Part shown: positions 25,786 through 34,659 of the stretch, piece after piece
How the letters are laid out: each line of letters starts with the position of its first letter
Position numbering within the stretch: position 1 is the first letter of the stretch
Assembly (NCBI RefSeq): GCF_020035535.1
Contig: NZ_CP083351.1
Span: 671,710 to 735,709 of the forward strand
Source: Ensifer adhaerens
GTDB taxonomy: Bacteria; Pseudomonadota; Alphaproteobacteria; Rhizobiales; Rhizobiaceae
DNA length: 64,000 nucleotides
Direction: 5' to 3'
The notes under the pieces: generated by a model
Databases searched by the model: none
What the model saw: the letters and a program-made list of their open reading frames with translations, nothing else
What the model was told of the DNA's origin: nothing
Program-made: the position numbers and the translations under genes

Positions 25786-26112
25786 CTAGCGAGTAGGCCA
25801 GCTTCGACGTTCCAATCGGCGGATCCGGTGATCCATGAGCAAGCGATGCAGAACGATCGTCTCGGCCTGGGTTTTCATTTCTCGAAGTCTTCTTCGATTG
25901 TTGACATGAAGGAAGTAGAGGTCCTCAAAGGTCGCCAGGACATTGCGCGCGACCCGTACCTCGCGGCCCCCTTCCTCGAGGGCGCGGACGATCTCCGTCT
26001 GCAAGACAAGATGACGTTTTGCGGCCTCAACTTGGCAATCTGCCATTACGAGTCCGCGTTCGATTGAGGCCAGGCTCGTCATGCAGCACTCAGTTGCGGA
26101 CTTCGGTTTCAC
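25786..26112 (-). CDS. Helical hypothetical protein, paralogue of 26490-26780 (108 aa)
   Basis: Mostly helical, charged protein with RNVLATFEDLYFLHVNNRRRLREMK near residues 56-80. The paralogue shows RMLLTTFEKSFDIHAASLERLRRLR at the same place. ATG 26112 overlaps the stop of the preceding small gene by 4 bp, as in the paralogous pair. An internal Met at 26082 is possible. Family not recognised. Confidence 0.75.
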   Translation of the reverse strand: MKPKSATECCMTSLASIERGLVMADCQVEAAKRHLVLQTEIVRALEEGGREVRVARNVLATFEDLYFLHVNNRRRLREMKTQAETIVLHRLLMDHRIRRLERRSWPTR

Positions 26113-26294
26113 GGGCTCCCCTCTTTCCCGCGTAAATGCGCCAGCACCTTGTCGCGTGCTGGACTTGCGATGCGAATTGCCTCGAGAGCCTTTTGTCGGA
26201 TCACTTTCGCAGTTTTCATGATGTAGGCGACTTCATGCTCCTGCGTGGACACGAATTGTCTGTCCCGGCCTTGTTTCTTGGGGTCGTCAACCAT
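26109..26294 (-). CDS. DUF3606-like small protein, copy 1 (61 aa)
   Basis: MVDDPKKQGRDRQFVSTQEHEVAYIMKTAK...ALEAIRIASPARDKVLAHL. The DR-x(2)-V-x(2)-x-Q-E-x-E pattern followed by a helix-turn-helix-like stretch resembles DUF3606. Its neighbour module at 26777-26959 shares FVSTQE, EAIR and PARxxVLAxL. A stress promoter lies 101 bases upstream. Confidence 0.75.
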   Translation of the reverse strand: MVDDPKKQGRDRQFVSTQEHEVAYIMKTAKVIRQKALEAIRIASPARDKVLAHLRGKEGSP

Positions 26295-26394
26295 GGTCTC
26301 CTCCGCTTCAATCGGTCGGTAACGTGTTATTCAACAGGAAGGGGCTAATTAAGGATCGCCAAGAAGACCTCAATCAGGACTTCGGTGTACGTCC

Positions 26395-26419
26395 AACATC
26401 CGATCACGCCATTGGTTCC
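26395..26419 (-). promoter_or_regulatory. EcfG-type stress promoter for module copy 1
   Basis: GGAAC at 26419-26415 and GTT at 26397-26395, spacer 17. Confidence 0.8.
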
Positions 26420-26489
26420 CAGGGGTGACAAGGAGCGCAGATCGATGCATCGCTTGCTGTGACAAGAGGTCTCTCTTTAGATTGCGGGC

Positions 26490-26780
26490 CTACAGCCATC
26501 GTTGGCGCAGAAATGACCCTCGCTTGGCTTGCGCCTCGACCCGCAGCCTTCGAAGTCGTTCGAGTGACGCGGCATGTATGTCGAAACTTTTCTCAAAGGT
26601 AGTCAGCAGCATCCGAGCGATGCGGGTGTTCTTCCCGCTTAGATCCGCCTTTTGTATCGTCTGTCGCTGCATGGTGAGTTGATGGCTTGCCCGTGCAACA
26701 CTTCCTTCCGCCATTTGCATCTGGCGATCGATCAATGCGAGGTCGATCTTGACGCCCTTGCGCAAGCGATGTCGGATCAT
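26490..26780 (-). CDS. Helical hypothetical protein, paralogue of 25786-26112 (96 aa)
   Basis: Starts MIRHRLRKGVKIDLALIDRQM and has TRIARMLLTTFEKSFDIHAASLERLRRLR. The start overlaps the stop of 26777-26959 by 4 bp. Similarity to the downstream paralogue is clear in the C-terminal half only. Function unknown. Confidence 0.75.
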   Translation of the reverse strand: MIRHRLRKGVKIDLALIDRQMQMAEGSVARASHQLTMQRQTIQKADLSGKNTRIARMLLTTFEKSFDIHAASLERLRRLRVEAQAKRGSFLRQRWL

Positions 26781-26959
26781 GGCGCGACCTCTCGGCGTTG
26801 ACGGAGGTATGCCAGTACTGTTTCACGCGCCGGTCCGACGGTTCTGATCGCCTCAATGGCCTCCCCCCGCGTGACCTTTCCAGCCAGAACGATATAGGCA
26901 ATTTCCTGCGTCGACACGAAAGGTGTGCCGTCGCGACGCATTCTCAGATCGTTGAGCAT
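26777..26959 (-). CDS. DUF3606-like small protein, copy 2 (60 aa)
   Basis: MLNDLRMRRDGTPFVSTQEIAYIVLAGKVTRGEAIEAIRTVGPARETVLAYLRQRR: the same pattern as copy 1. GAGA lies before the ATG; a stress promoter ends 76 bases upstream. First gene of the second bicistronic module. Confidence 0.75.
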   Translation of the reverse strand: MLNDLRMRRDGTPFVSTQEIAYIVLAGKVTRGEAIEAIRTVGPARETVLAYLRQRREVAP

Positions 26960-27034
26960 CGTCTCTCCCCGAAAGAGCGGCCAGTCTATCTGAACCGTTT
27001 ACTAAACTGCCCCAGTCAGCCTCGGGCCGCATCA

Positions 27035-27059
27035 AACTCTCAAAGCCCGGATTGGTTCC
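27035..27059 (-). promoter_or_regulatory. EcfG-type stress promoter for module copy 2
   Basis: GGAAC at 27059-27055 and GTT at 27037-27035, spacer 17. Back to back with the 27081-27105 promoter. Confidence 0.82.
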
Positions 27060-27080
27060 CTAGCAAGGGGGTGCTCTGCC

Positions 27081-27105
27081 GGAACCAACCGCGTTCTTCG
27101 GCGTT
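27081..27105 (+). promoter_or_regulatory. EcfG-type stress promoter for gene 27132
   Basis: GGAAC at 27081-27085 and GTT at 27103-27105, spacer 17; ATG 27 bases downstream. Confidence 0.82.
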
Positions 27106-27131
27106 AGCCCCATTGAGCGACGGAGGTTGCC

Positions 27132-27380
27132 ATGTTGTTCCGCATTCGGGCCCAATTGACGGCTAAGGGGGAAACAAGCTTTATAGCCGACGAAGCCGAC
27201 TGCGTTCGTTGGATGATCCGCGCGATGGGGCTTAGCGAGAAGATGGCCACACTCTTCCTCACAGGCGTTGCGATGAGGAATGCGCCATTGGAGCTCTCGC
27301 ATCCGCATGGTCTGAAGATTGATTTTGCGACTGGGGACGGGCGTCAAAGAAATCTCATGACAATAATGACGAAGACGTGA
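27132..27380 (+). CDS. Hypothetical protein (82 aa)
   Basis: MLFRIRAQLTAKGETSFIADEADCVRWMIRAMGLSEKMATLFL...: small alpha/beta protein. GGAGG is 6 bases before ATG 27132. The two-hairpin RNA-like structure at 27425-27504 follows 45 bases after its stop and could serve as its terminator. No family recognised. Confidence 0.7.
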   Translation: MLFRIRAQLTAKGETSFIADEADCVRWMIRAMGLSEKMATLFLTGVAMRNAPLELSHPHGLKIDFATGDGRQRNLMTIMTKT

Positions 27381-27424
27381 AGTCGCCGATTTAGAGGGAA
27401 CCCCTGCGAGCGTGGTTTTGAGCC

Positions 27425-27504
27425 GGGCTGTCGGCATCGGCCGTGGCAACTACAGCCCCCGGATGCACACTTTTGGCCCCTTGTCGCGTTTGGGGCCATT
27501 TTTT
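27425..27504 (+). ncRNA. Two-hairpin structure, possible sRNA or 3' end of gene 27132
   Basis: Stem GGGCTGT (27425-27431)/ACAGCCC (27452-27458), linker GCACACT, then terminator stem TGGCCCC (27474-27480)/GGGGCCA (27492-27498) and T6 (27499-27504). The same order and linker occur in the candidate sRNAs at 36.0-36.3 kb. A GGAAC (27397-27401) is present, but GTT follows after only 13 bases, so an own promoter is doubtful. Terminator itself is well supported. Nothing else is supported to 27825. Confidence 0.5.
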
Positions 27505-27825
27505 GCCGTCGATCGACGTCGGGTTGCCGGGCAAACAACGGAACCTCTCTGTAGGGACAAGGATATTGGTCACGGCAGCGTGCGATGACCCGGCGGCCGG
27601 ACTTCGCCGTTCCTCCATTCTGCAGGGATCCAAACAATGGCCTCGTAACGCCGACGGGCCTCCGGCAGCTGCGGAAAGAAATGCTCGGGCTTTTCCCAGT
27701 TTAGAACGGGTTGAGAGTATAAGGTTCCTGCTGGTTCGGCAAAATCGTTTGCGCCCGGTGGAACGCAGGAGACACCGATCGGAAATCGCTGCGGGAGATC
27801 ACCGAAACGGCCCGAAAATGTATCG

Positions 27826-28191
27826 CTAAAGGGCAGCTATTGTTTCGGCGATCTCGCGCAAGGGGATTGGTTTTTGAAGAAGCTTGACGTTTGCGAAATC
27901 AACAGGGATCGAACCTGGATCGTAACCGGTCACGAATACGAACGGCACGCCACGCTTAAGCAACTGATGCGCGAGTTCAAACTTCGCTCCACCGCCGCCC
28001 AGATTGACGTCCACGACAGCGGCAGTTGGTGTCAGTTCTGCTAGAAGCTCGACCGCTGCCGCTTCAGTTGGGCAGGGTCCTAGAATGTCGGCTCCCGCTT
28101 GGCGAAGGGCGACTGCCATGTCGATCGCTGCGTAGTAGTCGTCTTCGACGATAAGGATCGCATTTCCGCTGAGATCCGGTGTTCCCGTCAT
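27826..28191 (-). CDS. Single-domain response regulator, FAT GUY type
   Basis: 121 residues: Asp17/Asp18 acidic pair, phospho-acceptor Asp61 (AVVDVNLGG), FVFVTGYD at 84-91 and Lys107 (LLQKPIP). The F-x-T-G-Y motif marks the FAT GUY receivers that, in alphaproteobacteria, connect HWE kinases to PhyR. GAGGAG stands 9 bases before ATG 28191; the longer frame to 28296 lacks a site. No partner kinase is adjacent. No stress promoter seen. Confidence 0.9.
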   Translation of the reverse strand: MTGTPDLSGNAILIVEDDYYAAIDMAVALRQAGADILGPCPTEAAAVELLAELTPTAAVVDVNLGGGGAKFELAHQLLKRGVPFVFVTGYDPGSIPVDFANVKLLQKPIPLREIAETIAAL

Positions 28192-28439
28192 ATCCAGGAC
28201 TCCTCGATAGATCTTTTGACGGCGCGGGGGCGTCGGTTTCCGCGGCGCCAATCGGCAGCTCCATGTGGCACCTGGTGCCCTCGGGTCTAACCCCAAGGCT
28301 GCCGGATCAGTAAGCTCGTAGGCCCCAATGCATGCGGGTCATTCCCCTTTTTAAATATGCTTGCAAACGCAACCGTCCAGATCGCAGGCCGGGTGCCAGC
28401 AGCGAGTAAAAATATTTGTTCTCGGTCCGTAATTCTGCC

Positions 28440-28464
28440 GGAACCAAAATAATATTCAAAGGTT
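28440..28464 (+). promoter_or_regulatory. EcfG-type stress promoter for gene 28588
   Basis: GGAAC at 28440-28444 and GTT at 28462-28464, spacer 17; leader about 117 bases. The preceding gap from 28192 holds nothing else I can support. Confidence 0.72.
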
Positions 28465-28587
28465 CTAATTCGTCGCAAATTCCATGGCGGTTCAGCCCTG
28501 GTCAAGGATACGCGATAGCACCAGAGCGATCCGGATCGGAGCGCTTTGGTGCTTTGTGAAGGCACGCGGGATAGGGGGAGCTTCGAA

Positions 28588-28767
28588 ATGGGGCGCAGGG
28601 ACGGCGATGAAGGGCAGGACACGGCATTTTCGACGGGATTGCCAGTCGGGTTGATGCTAGTCGCAGTGCTCGGGATCATTGTCTATCTGATTTTTGGCAG
28701 CACTTTTCCCGACGGCGGTCGGAAAATGGTCGTTCATCTTCCGAATGCAGCTTCGATCCCGCAATAA
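28588..28767 (+). CDS. Single-helix small membrane protein (59 aa)
   Basis: MGRRDGDEGQDTAFSTGLPVG, a membrane helix about 17-36 (LPVGLMLVAVLGIIVYLIF) and a periplasmic tail GSTFPDGGRKMVV. The core FSTGLP-[IV]-G...GST...DGG is shared with the protein at 58209. GGGGGAG lies 8 bases before ATG 28588; the longer frame from 28546 is not supported. Function unknown. Confidence 0.8.
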   Translation: MGRRDGDEGQDTAFSTGLPVGLMLVAVLGIIVYLIFGSTFPDGGRKMVVHLPNAASIPQ

Positions 28768-28790
28768 ACCCGTTAATTGAGGTGGATGGA

Positions 28791-29054
28791 ATGAGTTTAA
28801 TGCAACTCGGTCGAGCCCGTTTGGCAATTGCACTACCTCGGCATCGCCGCGCGCTGTGCTCTGCGAAGGACGATTTGATGCTTGACCTTTTTGAGTCCTA
28901 CGCACTCGCATCGACAACGCTTGATACAGTTATGCGGGAGGTTCCGTCGCGGCCGGAACTTGTTAGCGAATATCAGCAAATATGCGTCGAACTTCAATCT
29001 GAAGTAATTAAGACGCTCTCCTTCCTGGAGAGCCGAGCACGGGGTTCCCTCTAA
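28791..29054 (+). CDS. Helical hypothetical protein (87 aa)
   Basis: MSLMQLGRARLAIALPRHRRALCSAKDDLML then a helix with YEQICVEL-like character (SEYQQICVELQSEVIKTLSFLE). GAGGTGG is 6-9 bases before ATG 28791; ATG 28782 is an alternative. It is 23 bases behind the small membrane protein, so probably in the same operon. Family unknown. Confidence 0.65.
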   Translation: MSLMQLGRARLAIALPRHRRALCSAKDDLMLDLFESYALASTTLDTVMREVPSRPELVSEYQQICVELQSEVIKTLSFLESRARGSL

Positions 29055-29087
29055 AGCATCAGGGGCCGGCCAGCAGGCTGTTCCAAT

Positions 29088-29315
29088 CTATCCTTGCGAA
29101 GCAAGGCTGGTTCTGATCCCCGCTTCAGCAAAGCGCGTTAACTGTATTTGGCTGGCGTCCTCAGTGTAAAGAACATGTACAGCGGAGCCGCGGGCTGTTA
29201 GTTTCTGAGCTGCGTCGAATGCCTCTTCGAAACTAACAGGTACTGCATCGCCTCTTGTCGCGGGATTATCCTTTTCCAAAACGTAAAATGTGGCGTTGCG
29301 GATATCGAGGCTCAT
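29088..29315 (-). CDS. Hypothetical protein (75 aa)
   Basis: MSLDIRNATFYVLEKDNPATRGDAVPVSFEEAFDAAQKLTARGSAVHVLY: compact alpha/beta sequence. AAGGAAA is 7-8 bases before ATG 29315. Upstream is a near-match promoter, GGAAC 29362-29358 with a 17-base spacer but ATT instead of GTT. No family recognised. Confidence 0.7.
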   Translation of the reverse strand: MSLDIRNATFYVLEKDNPATRGDAVPVSFEEAFDAAQKLTARGSAVHVLYTEDASQIQLTRFAEAGIRTSLASQG

Positions 29316-29405
29316 CAGCGTTTTCCTTTACGGCCCAAATAGCTCGCCGCAAGGTTTGTTCCAAAGCCGTTCGACGATTTTGGGGGAACGTCGTCCCTCA
29401 GCTTT

Positions 29406-30728
29406 CTATTTTCGGCTTACCCGCCAAATGACGTTGCCAACATCGTCGGCCACAAGCAGGGAGCCGCTCCTGTCGAAGGTGACGCCGACGGGGCGCCCCC
29501 TCGCCTTGTTGTCTTGGTCGAGGAAACCCGTCAGGACATCCTTCGGCCGCCCGACCGGTTTTCCGTTGCGAAACGGCACATATATTACCTTGTAGCCGCT
29601 ATGCTGGCGACGGTTCCACGAACCGTGCTGGCCGACAAACGCACCGTCACGATAGGTCGATCCCAGGGACGAAGCCCTGGCAAAGGTCAATCCTAACGAT
29701 GCTGTATGGGACCCGAGCGCATAGTCCGGTTTCAAAGCCCTGGCGACGAGGTCTGGTCTCGACGGCTTGGCGCGCGTGTCTACGTTTTGACCGTAGTAGC
29801 TATAGGGCCAGCCGTAGAAGCCGCCATCGCGCACCGACGTGATGTAGTCGGGGACGAGGTCGTCGCCGATTTCGTCACGCTCGTTGACGGCGACCCATAG
29901 TGCTCCGCTTGCTGGCTCGAAGGAAAGTCCGTTTGGATTGCGCAGTCCCGAGGCAAAGATGCGTGTTTTTCCGGTGGAAGGGTCGACTTGAAGGACGGAG
30001 GCGCGACCCCTTTCGGCTGGCATGCCATTCTCTCCAACATTACTGTTCGAGCCGACTGTCACGTAAAGCTTCCTCCCGTCCCGGCTTGCGATGACATCCT
30101 TCGTCCAATGATGGTTGATATCGCCGGCCGGCAGGTCTGTGATCTTTCGCGGTTTGGTAGTCACTTGCATCTGGCCGCTTGCATAGGGAAAGGCGACAAG
30201 GGAGTCAGTCGCGGCAACATAGAGCGTTCCCTTTGACAACGACATTCCGAAAGGTGAGTTCAACCCCTCGATGAACGGTCGGCTGATGTCGGCGACCCCA
30301 TCGCCGTCGGTGTCTCGAAGAAGGGTTATCCGATTGGCGCTCTGTGTCGCGGCACCCGCGCGTTTCATAGCCTGCGTCATGAAGAACTTGCGCAGGCTAA
30401 AGCCATCATCGTGCTTGGCAGGGGCGTTCGTTTCCGCAACGAGAACGTCGCCATTTGGAAGGACGTAAAGCCAACGTGGATGGTCGAGCCCGCTTGCAAA
30501 GATGTTGACCCGCAGACCTTTGGCCGCTTTCGGCATCGTGCCGTTCGGCCATCTCTTTGCCTCCGCAACATTGACCGTCGGGATCAGGGTGGGGCGTGGC
30601 ATCGGCAGTTTCGGGTGCGGGCCGTATCCTTCGCCATTCGCGATCGTTGCTTTTTGCGCCGAGACGCATGCGGTGACGGACAGAGCGACAAGCAGGAGAA
30701 GGGATGTGAGTGTTGCGGGACATGTCAT
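29406..30728 (-). CDS. PQQ-type sorbosone/glucose dehydrogenase-like lipoprotein
   Basis: 440 residues. A lipoprotein signal (MTCPATLTSLLLLVALSVTAC, lipobox Cys near 21) anchors a six-bladed beta-propeller: HPRWLYVLPNGDVLVAETN, ITLLRDTDGDGVAD, NSPFGMSL, HHWTKDVIASRDG, LRNPNGLSFEP and SWNRRQHSGYKV. These blades match the soluble aldose sugar dehydrogenase/L-sorbosone dehydrogenase family, which oxidises sugars with PQQ in the periplasm; substrate unknown. GGAGG is 6 bases before ATG 30728. A stress promoter is upstream. Confidence 0.9.
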   Translation of the reverse strand: MTCPATLTSLLLLVALSVTACVSAQKATIANGEGYGPHPKLPMPRPTLIPTVNVAEAKRWPNGTMPKAAKGLRVNIFASGLDHPRWLYVLPNGDVLVAETNAPAKHDDGFSLRKFFMTQAMKRAGAATQSANRITLLRDTDGDGVADISRPFIEGLNSPFGMSLSKGTLYVAATDSLVAFPYASGQMQVTTKPRKITDLPAGDINHHWTKDVIASRDGRKLYVTVGSNSNVGENGMPAERGRASVLQVDPSTGKTRIFASGLRNPNGLSFEPASGALWVAVNERDEIGDDLVPDYITSVRDGGFYGWPYSYYGQNVDTRAKPSRPDLVARALKPDYALGSHTASLGLTFARASSLGSTYRDGAFVGQHGSWNRRQHSGYKVIYVPFRNGKPVGRPKDVLTGFLDQDNKARGRPVGVTFDRSGSLLVADDVGNVIWRVSRK

Positions 30729-30791
30729 GAGATGCCCTCCGGCATTGGACACCGCATCTCCTGCCATTTTCCGGATCTTGCGGGAGCGTCC

Positions 30792-30816
30792 AACTCATGA
30801 CCTTAAAAATGGTTCC
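30792..30816 (-). promoter_or_regulatory. EcfG-type stress promoter for the sugar dehydrogenase
   Basis: GGAAC at 30816-30812 and GTT at 30794-30792, spacer 17; ATG 64 bases downstream. Confidence 0.8.
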
Positions 30817-30847
30817 ATTTCGCTTGCAGCTCCAACGCGCGCCAAAG

Positions 30848-30872
30848 GGAACCGTTGTTAGACTTGAGCGTT
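30848..30872 (+). promoter_or_regulatory. EcfG-type stress promoter for the broken hybrid kinase
   Basis: GGAAC at 30848-30852 and GTT at 30870-30872, spacer 17; divergent from the dehydrogenase promoter. It remains perfect although the gene behind it is decayed. Confidence 0.78.
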
Positions 30873-30916
30873 TAAAAAGCGATCGAGCGTTCGTCTATCG
30901 GGGACCCGCAAGCAAC

Positions 30917-33900
30917 ATGTCAGACGCTCAAAACACGTCAGATAAAGGAGTGCAAGAAACGGAATGGCCGACCCGTGCTGGCGAGATGGAGCTCTCGATC
31001 GATCAGCATGATTGGTCCGAGACTCTGCTCGGCGCCAGGGAAACCTGGTCTCCAACCCTTCAGGCTATAATCCGCCTGTTGGTCGCGAACCGCTTTCCGA
31101 TGCTTTTGTGGTGGGGACCGGACTACGTATCGATTTATAATGACGCCTATCGACCCGTGCTTGGCGAAAAGCATCCTTGGGCGCTCGGCAAGCCGGTCAG
31201 TGAATGCTGGAGCGAAATCTGGCATATCTTGAAACCACTCATCGATAAGCCATTTTCTGGCGGACCGGCGACCTGGGATGACGACATCGAATTGGAGATC
31301 AACAGGAATGGGTTTCTGGAAGAGACCCATTTCACCATCGCCTATAGTCCGGTCCCCGACGAAGCGGCCATCAATTTGGATTGGCGGTGTCCTGGCGACC
31401 GTCACCGAAATTACCGAAAAAGTTGTCGGAGAGCGCCGAATGGTGGTCCTTCGCGATCTGGCAGCACGTACGGGGGAGGCACGGGACCGCGTCGCAGCGT
31501 GCTCGATTGCGGCTAAAACTCTGACGACGCATGCGAAAGACGTGCCGTTCGCGCTTTTTTATCTTCTCGATGAGGATCGCAAGCACGCCCGGTTGGCGGG
31601 GACTGCGGGAGTTTCCCCAAGTCATGTCCTCAGTGCTCAAACTGTTGCGATCGGACGGGACGACCTTCCAAATGGTTGGGCTTTTCACCTGAACGCTGAC
31701 ATCGTCACCGTTGACGATTTGCCTTCGCGGTTTGCACTGAAGGGCGAAGACATCCCGACTGATCAAGCGACAGCCGTTGTGTTGCCATTTTCCGCATCCT
31801 TGTGGTCGGCATCAACCTACGCCTCAAGCTCGATGCGCGCTATTACGACTTCCTTGAACTCATAAGAACGCAAGTCTCCAGTGCGATCGCCAATGCCCAG
31901 TCCTATGAGGAAGAGCGCAAACGTGGCGAAGCATTGGCGGAAATTGATCGGGCCAAGACCGTGTTTTTCTCCAATGTCAGCCATGAGTTTCGCACGCCGC
32001 TGACCTTAATGCTCGGGCATATCGACGACCTTCTCACACGAGGCGGTCAAAGCGGGGAGAACCGCGAGAGCCTCCTTGTTGCTCATCGCAATTCGCTTCG
32101 TCTGTTGAAACTCGTCAACACGCTGCTTGAGTTCTCCCGCATCGAAGCAGGGCGGCTGCAGGCCAACTTCGTGCCGACGACCTTGCGATTGCCACAGCAG
32201 ACCTGGCCAGCGCATTTCGCTCGGCCATGGAAAAAGCTGGGCTCAACCTCACGGTTGATGTTCCCTCGACCTGTGATATTGCCTATGTCGATCGTCAGAT
32301 GTGGGAAAAGATCGTTCTCAATTTGCTGTCCAACGCCTTCAAATTCACCCTTAAGGGCGGGGTCGATGTCAAGCTTCTGCCTGAGGGCGACAGTTTAATC
32401 CTTACGGTCAGCGATACTGGGATCGGAATTTCTCCTGAGGAATTGCCACGGATATTCGAGCGTTTCCACCGGGTCGAGGGTGCCGAGGGGCGTACACACG
32501 AAGGGTCTGGAATAGGTCTGGCCTTCGTACAGGAACTCGTAAAACTCCTCGGAGGCGCCGTTTCCGTGGAAAGCCAACTTGGCAGAGGCACGACGTTTCG
32601 GGTGTCGATCCCACGGGGCGATGTTCACTTGAGCGTCGCTCAGTCCGCCCATGTCGAGAACGTCAAGGCAAGCGAGGTCAGTGTTTCTCCTTTCATCGAA
32701 GAGGCACTGAGATGGCTTCCTGACACCTACGAGGCCGAAAACTGCCCGAGCTCGAGGATGCCCCACATGTCGAGGCCAGACAAAGCCCAGACCGCGAACT
32801 GATCCTGGTTGTCGATGACAATGCGGACATGCGCGACTATTTGCGCCGTTTGCTTGGCGCTCACTACAACCTCATGATGGCTGGTGACGGCCTCGCGGCC
32901 CTGTCCCTGGTCGCTTCCGAAAAGCCCGATCTGGTTTTAAGCAATGTGATGATCCCCGGCATGGATGGCCTCCAGCTGCTCACGACCCTTCGGGCCGATC
33001 CGCAAACAAGCACGGTGCCAGTTATCCTCTTGTCGGCGCGCGCGGCTGAGGAAGACCGCATCGAGGGAATGGCGCTTGGCGCAGACGACTACATGATTAA
33101 ACCCTTCAGCGCACGCGAACTCATGGCGCGGTCGAAGCGCATCTGAAGATCGCTCGCTATCGAAAGCGACGAACGGTTTCGCGCCTTCGTAAACGCCAGT
33201 TCCGACGCGATCTATCAGATGGGCTCCGATTGGCGCGAAATGCACTATCTCGAAGGCAAGGACTTCATCGCTGACACGCATACCCCTGATGAACACTGGC
33301 TCGAAAAATACATCCCGCCTTGCGATCAGACATTGGTGCTCGCAGCGGTGAAGGATGCCATTCGAGGGAAAGCGCCCTTTGAACTTGAACATCGGGTTGT
33401 TCGCGCCGACAAAAGCCTCGGATGGGCTCATTCGCGTGTCATACCGATGCTCAACGCTCGCGAGGAAGTCACCGAATGGTTTGGCGCGGCCCGCGACATC
33501 ACGGGCCGCAAACAGGCAGAAGAAACAAAAGAGCTGCTCTTGAGTGAGCTGAGCCACCGCGTCAAGAATATGCTGGCTTCAGTTCAGGCGCTTGCTCAGC
33601 AGACGTTGCGCACAGCTCCGAACCCAAGGGCCTTTGTCGAGAGGTTCACGGCCCGCCTACAGTCGATGTCGCGGATGCACTCGCTTTTGACCCGAACAGG
33701 TTGGAAAGGTGCCGATCTCGATGACATTATTCGGGACCAGCTTTTGCCAGGCATCGTGGATAGCGGCCGGATTTCGTCTGCCGGACCACCCGTCAGGTTC
33801 GATGCTCAAACGTCGACGCATATGGCGATGATCTTGCATGAGCTTGGCACCAATGCGGTAAAGCACGGCGCGCTTTCGACGCCCGCCGGGCACGTCTCCA

Positions 33901-34517
33901 TCGGCTGGGGTGTCAGCGAAGCATCGTTGCGTCTGGTGTGGGAAGAGGAGGGCGGGCCCGCAGTCGGACTAGTGGGAAATGGCGGATTTGGAACAAAGTT
34001 GGTTGAGCAAGTGGCGAGGGGCGCTGGAGGCGCCGCGAGCAGCTCGACGACCATGGGTGGGCTACGCTGGGAGATCACTATGCCTCTTGAAGTGAACGAT
34101 GTGAAAGGCGACGCTGTGGCTCCGGCGGATGCTACTCGCTCTCTAGCATCTCGGAGCGCGACAGGACTGAAGGGCAAGAGATTTGTCGTCATCGAGGATG
34201 AAGCCCTCATCGCAGTCGAGATTTCTTCCATCCTGGAAGAGCAAAGGGCCGAGGTTGTCGGGTGGGCTTCGAGTGTTGACGACGCCTTGCGCATTATTGA
34301 TGAAAATGACTTCGACGGCGCCCTCCTCGACGCCAATTTGCGCGGTCGGACCGTTGATGAAGTTGCGGCGGCCTTGACCGATAAGAATATCCCCTTCGTC
34401 TTCGTGACCGGTTACGGTCGTGAAGCTCTTCCTGCGGGCTTTGGCGATACGCGGATCCTTATGAAACCGTTTGACCCCTTGCAACTCGCCGAAATGGCGA
34501 AGTTGCTCGTCTCATAG
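30917..34517 (+). pseudogene. Hybrid sensor kinase (PAS-GAF-HisKA-REC-PAS-HWE-REC), multiply frameshifted
   Basis: Consecutive frames together give one large protein: N-terminal PAS (MELSIDQHDWSETLLG...YNDAYRPVLGEKHPWALG) from 30917; GAF-like segment; HisKA (FFSNVSHEFRTPLTLML near 31970); HATPase (DTGIGISPEELPRIFERFHR near 32410); receiver (VDDNADMRDYLRR ... ALGADDYMIKPFS near 32810-33100); PAS; HWE kinase (LSELSHRVKNMLASVQALAQQ near 33545); final FAT GUY-type receiver (IEDEALIA...FVFVTGYG). Frame changes fall near 31380, 31795, 32175, 32740, 33129 (one G lost from GGG) and 33150-33180. The last segment, 33219-34517 (PAS-HWE-REC), stays open and might still be made from an internal start. The promoter is intact. 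Confidence 0.9.
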
Positions 34518-34659
34518 GCCGATCCGGTCGTGGTGGCAGTCTTGTTCATTGATTTTCGGACGGTCCTGGGTAATTTTTGAAGCGCGCGGCCGAAGAGCAG
34601 TTATCGCGGCGACTGGCCACAGGAGCGCGTTTATCACTTGAGTTCGTGGGGCAGGCAAC

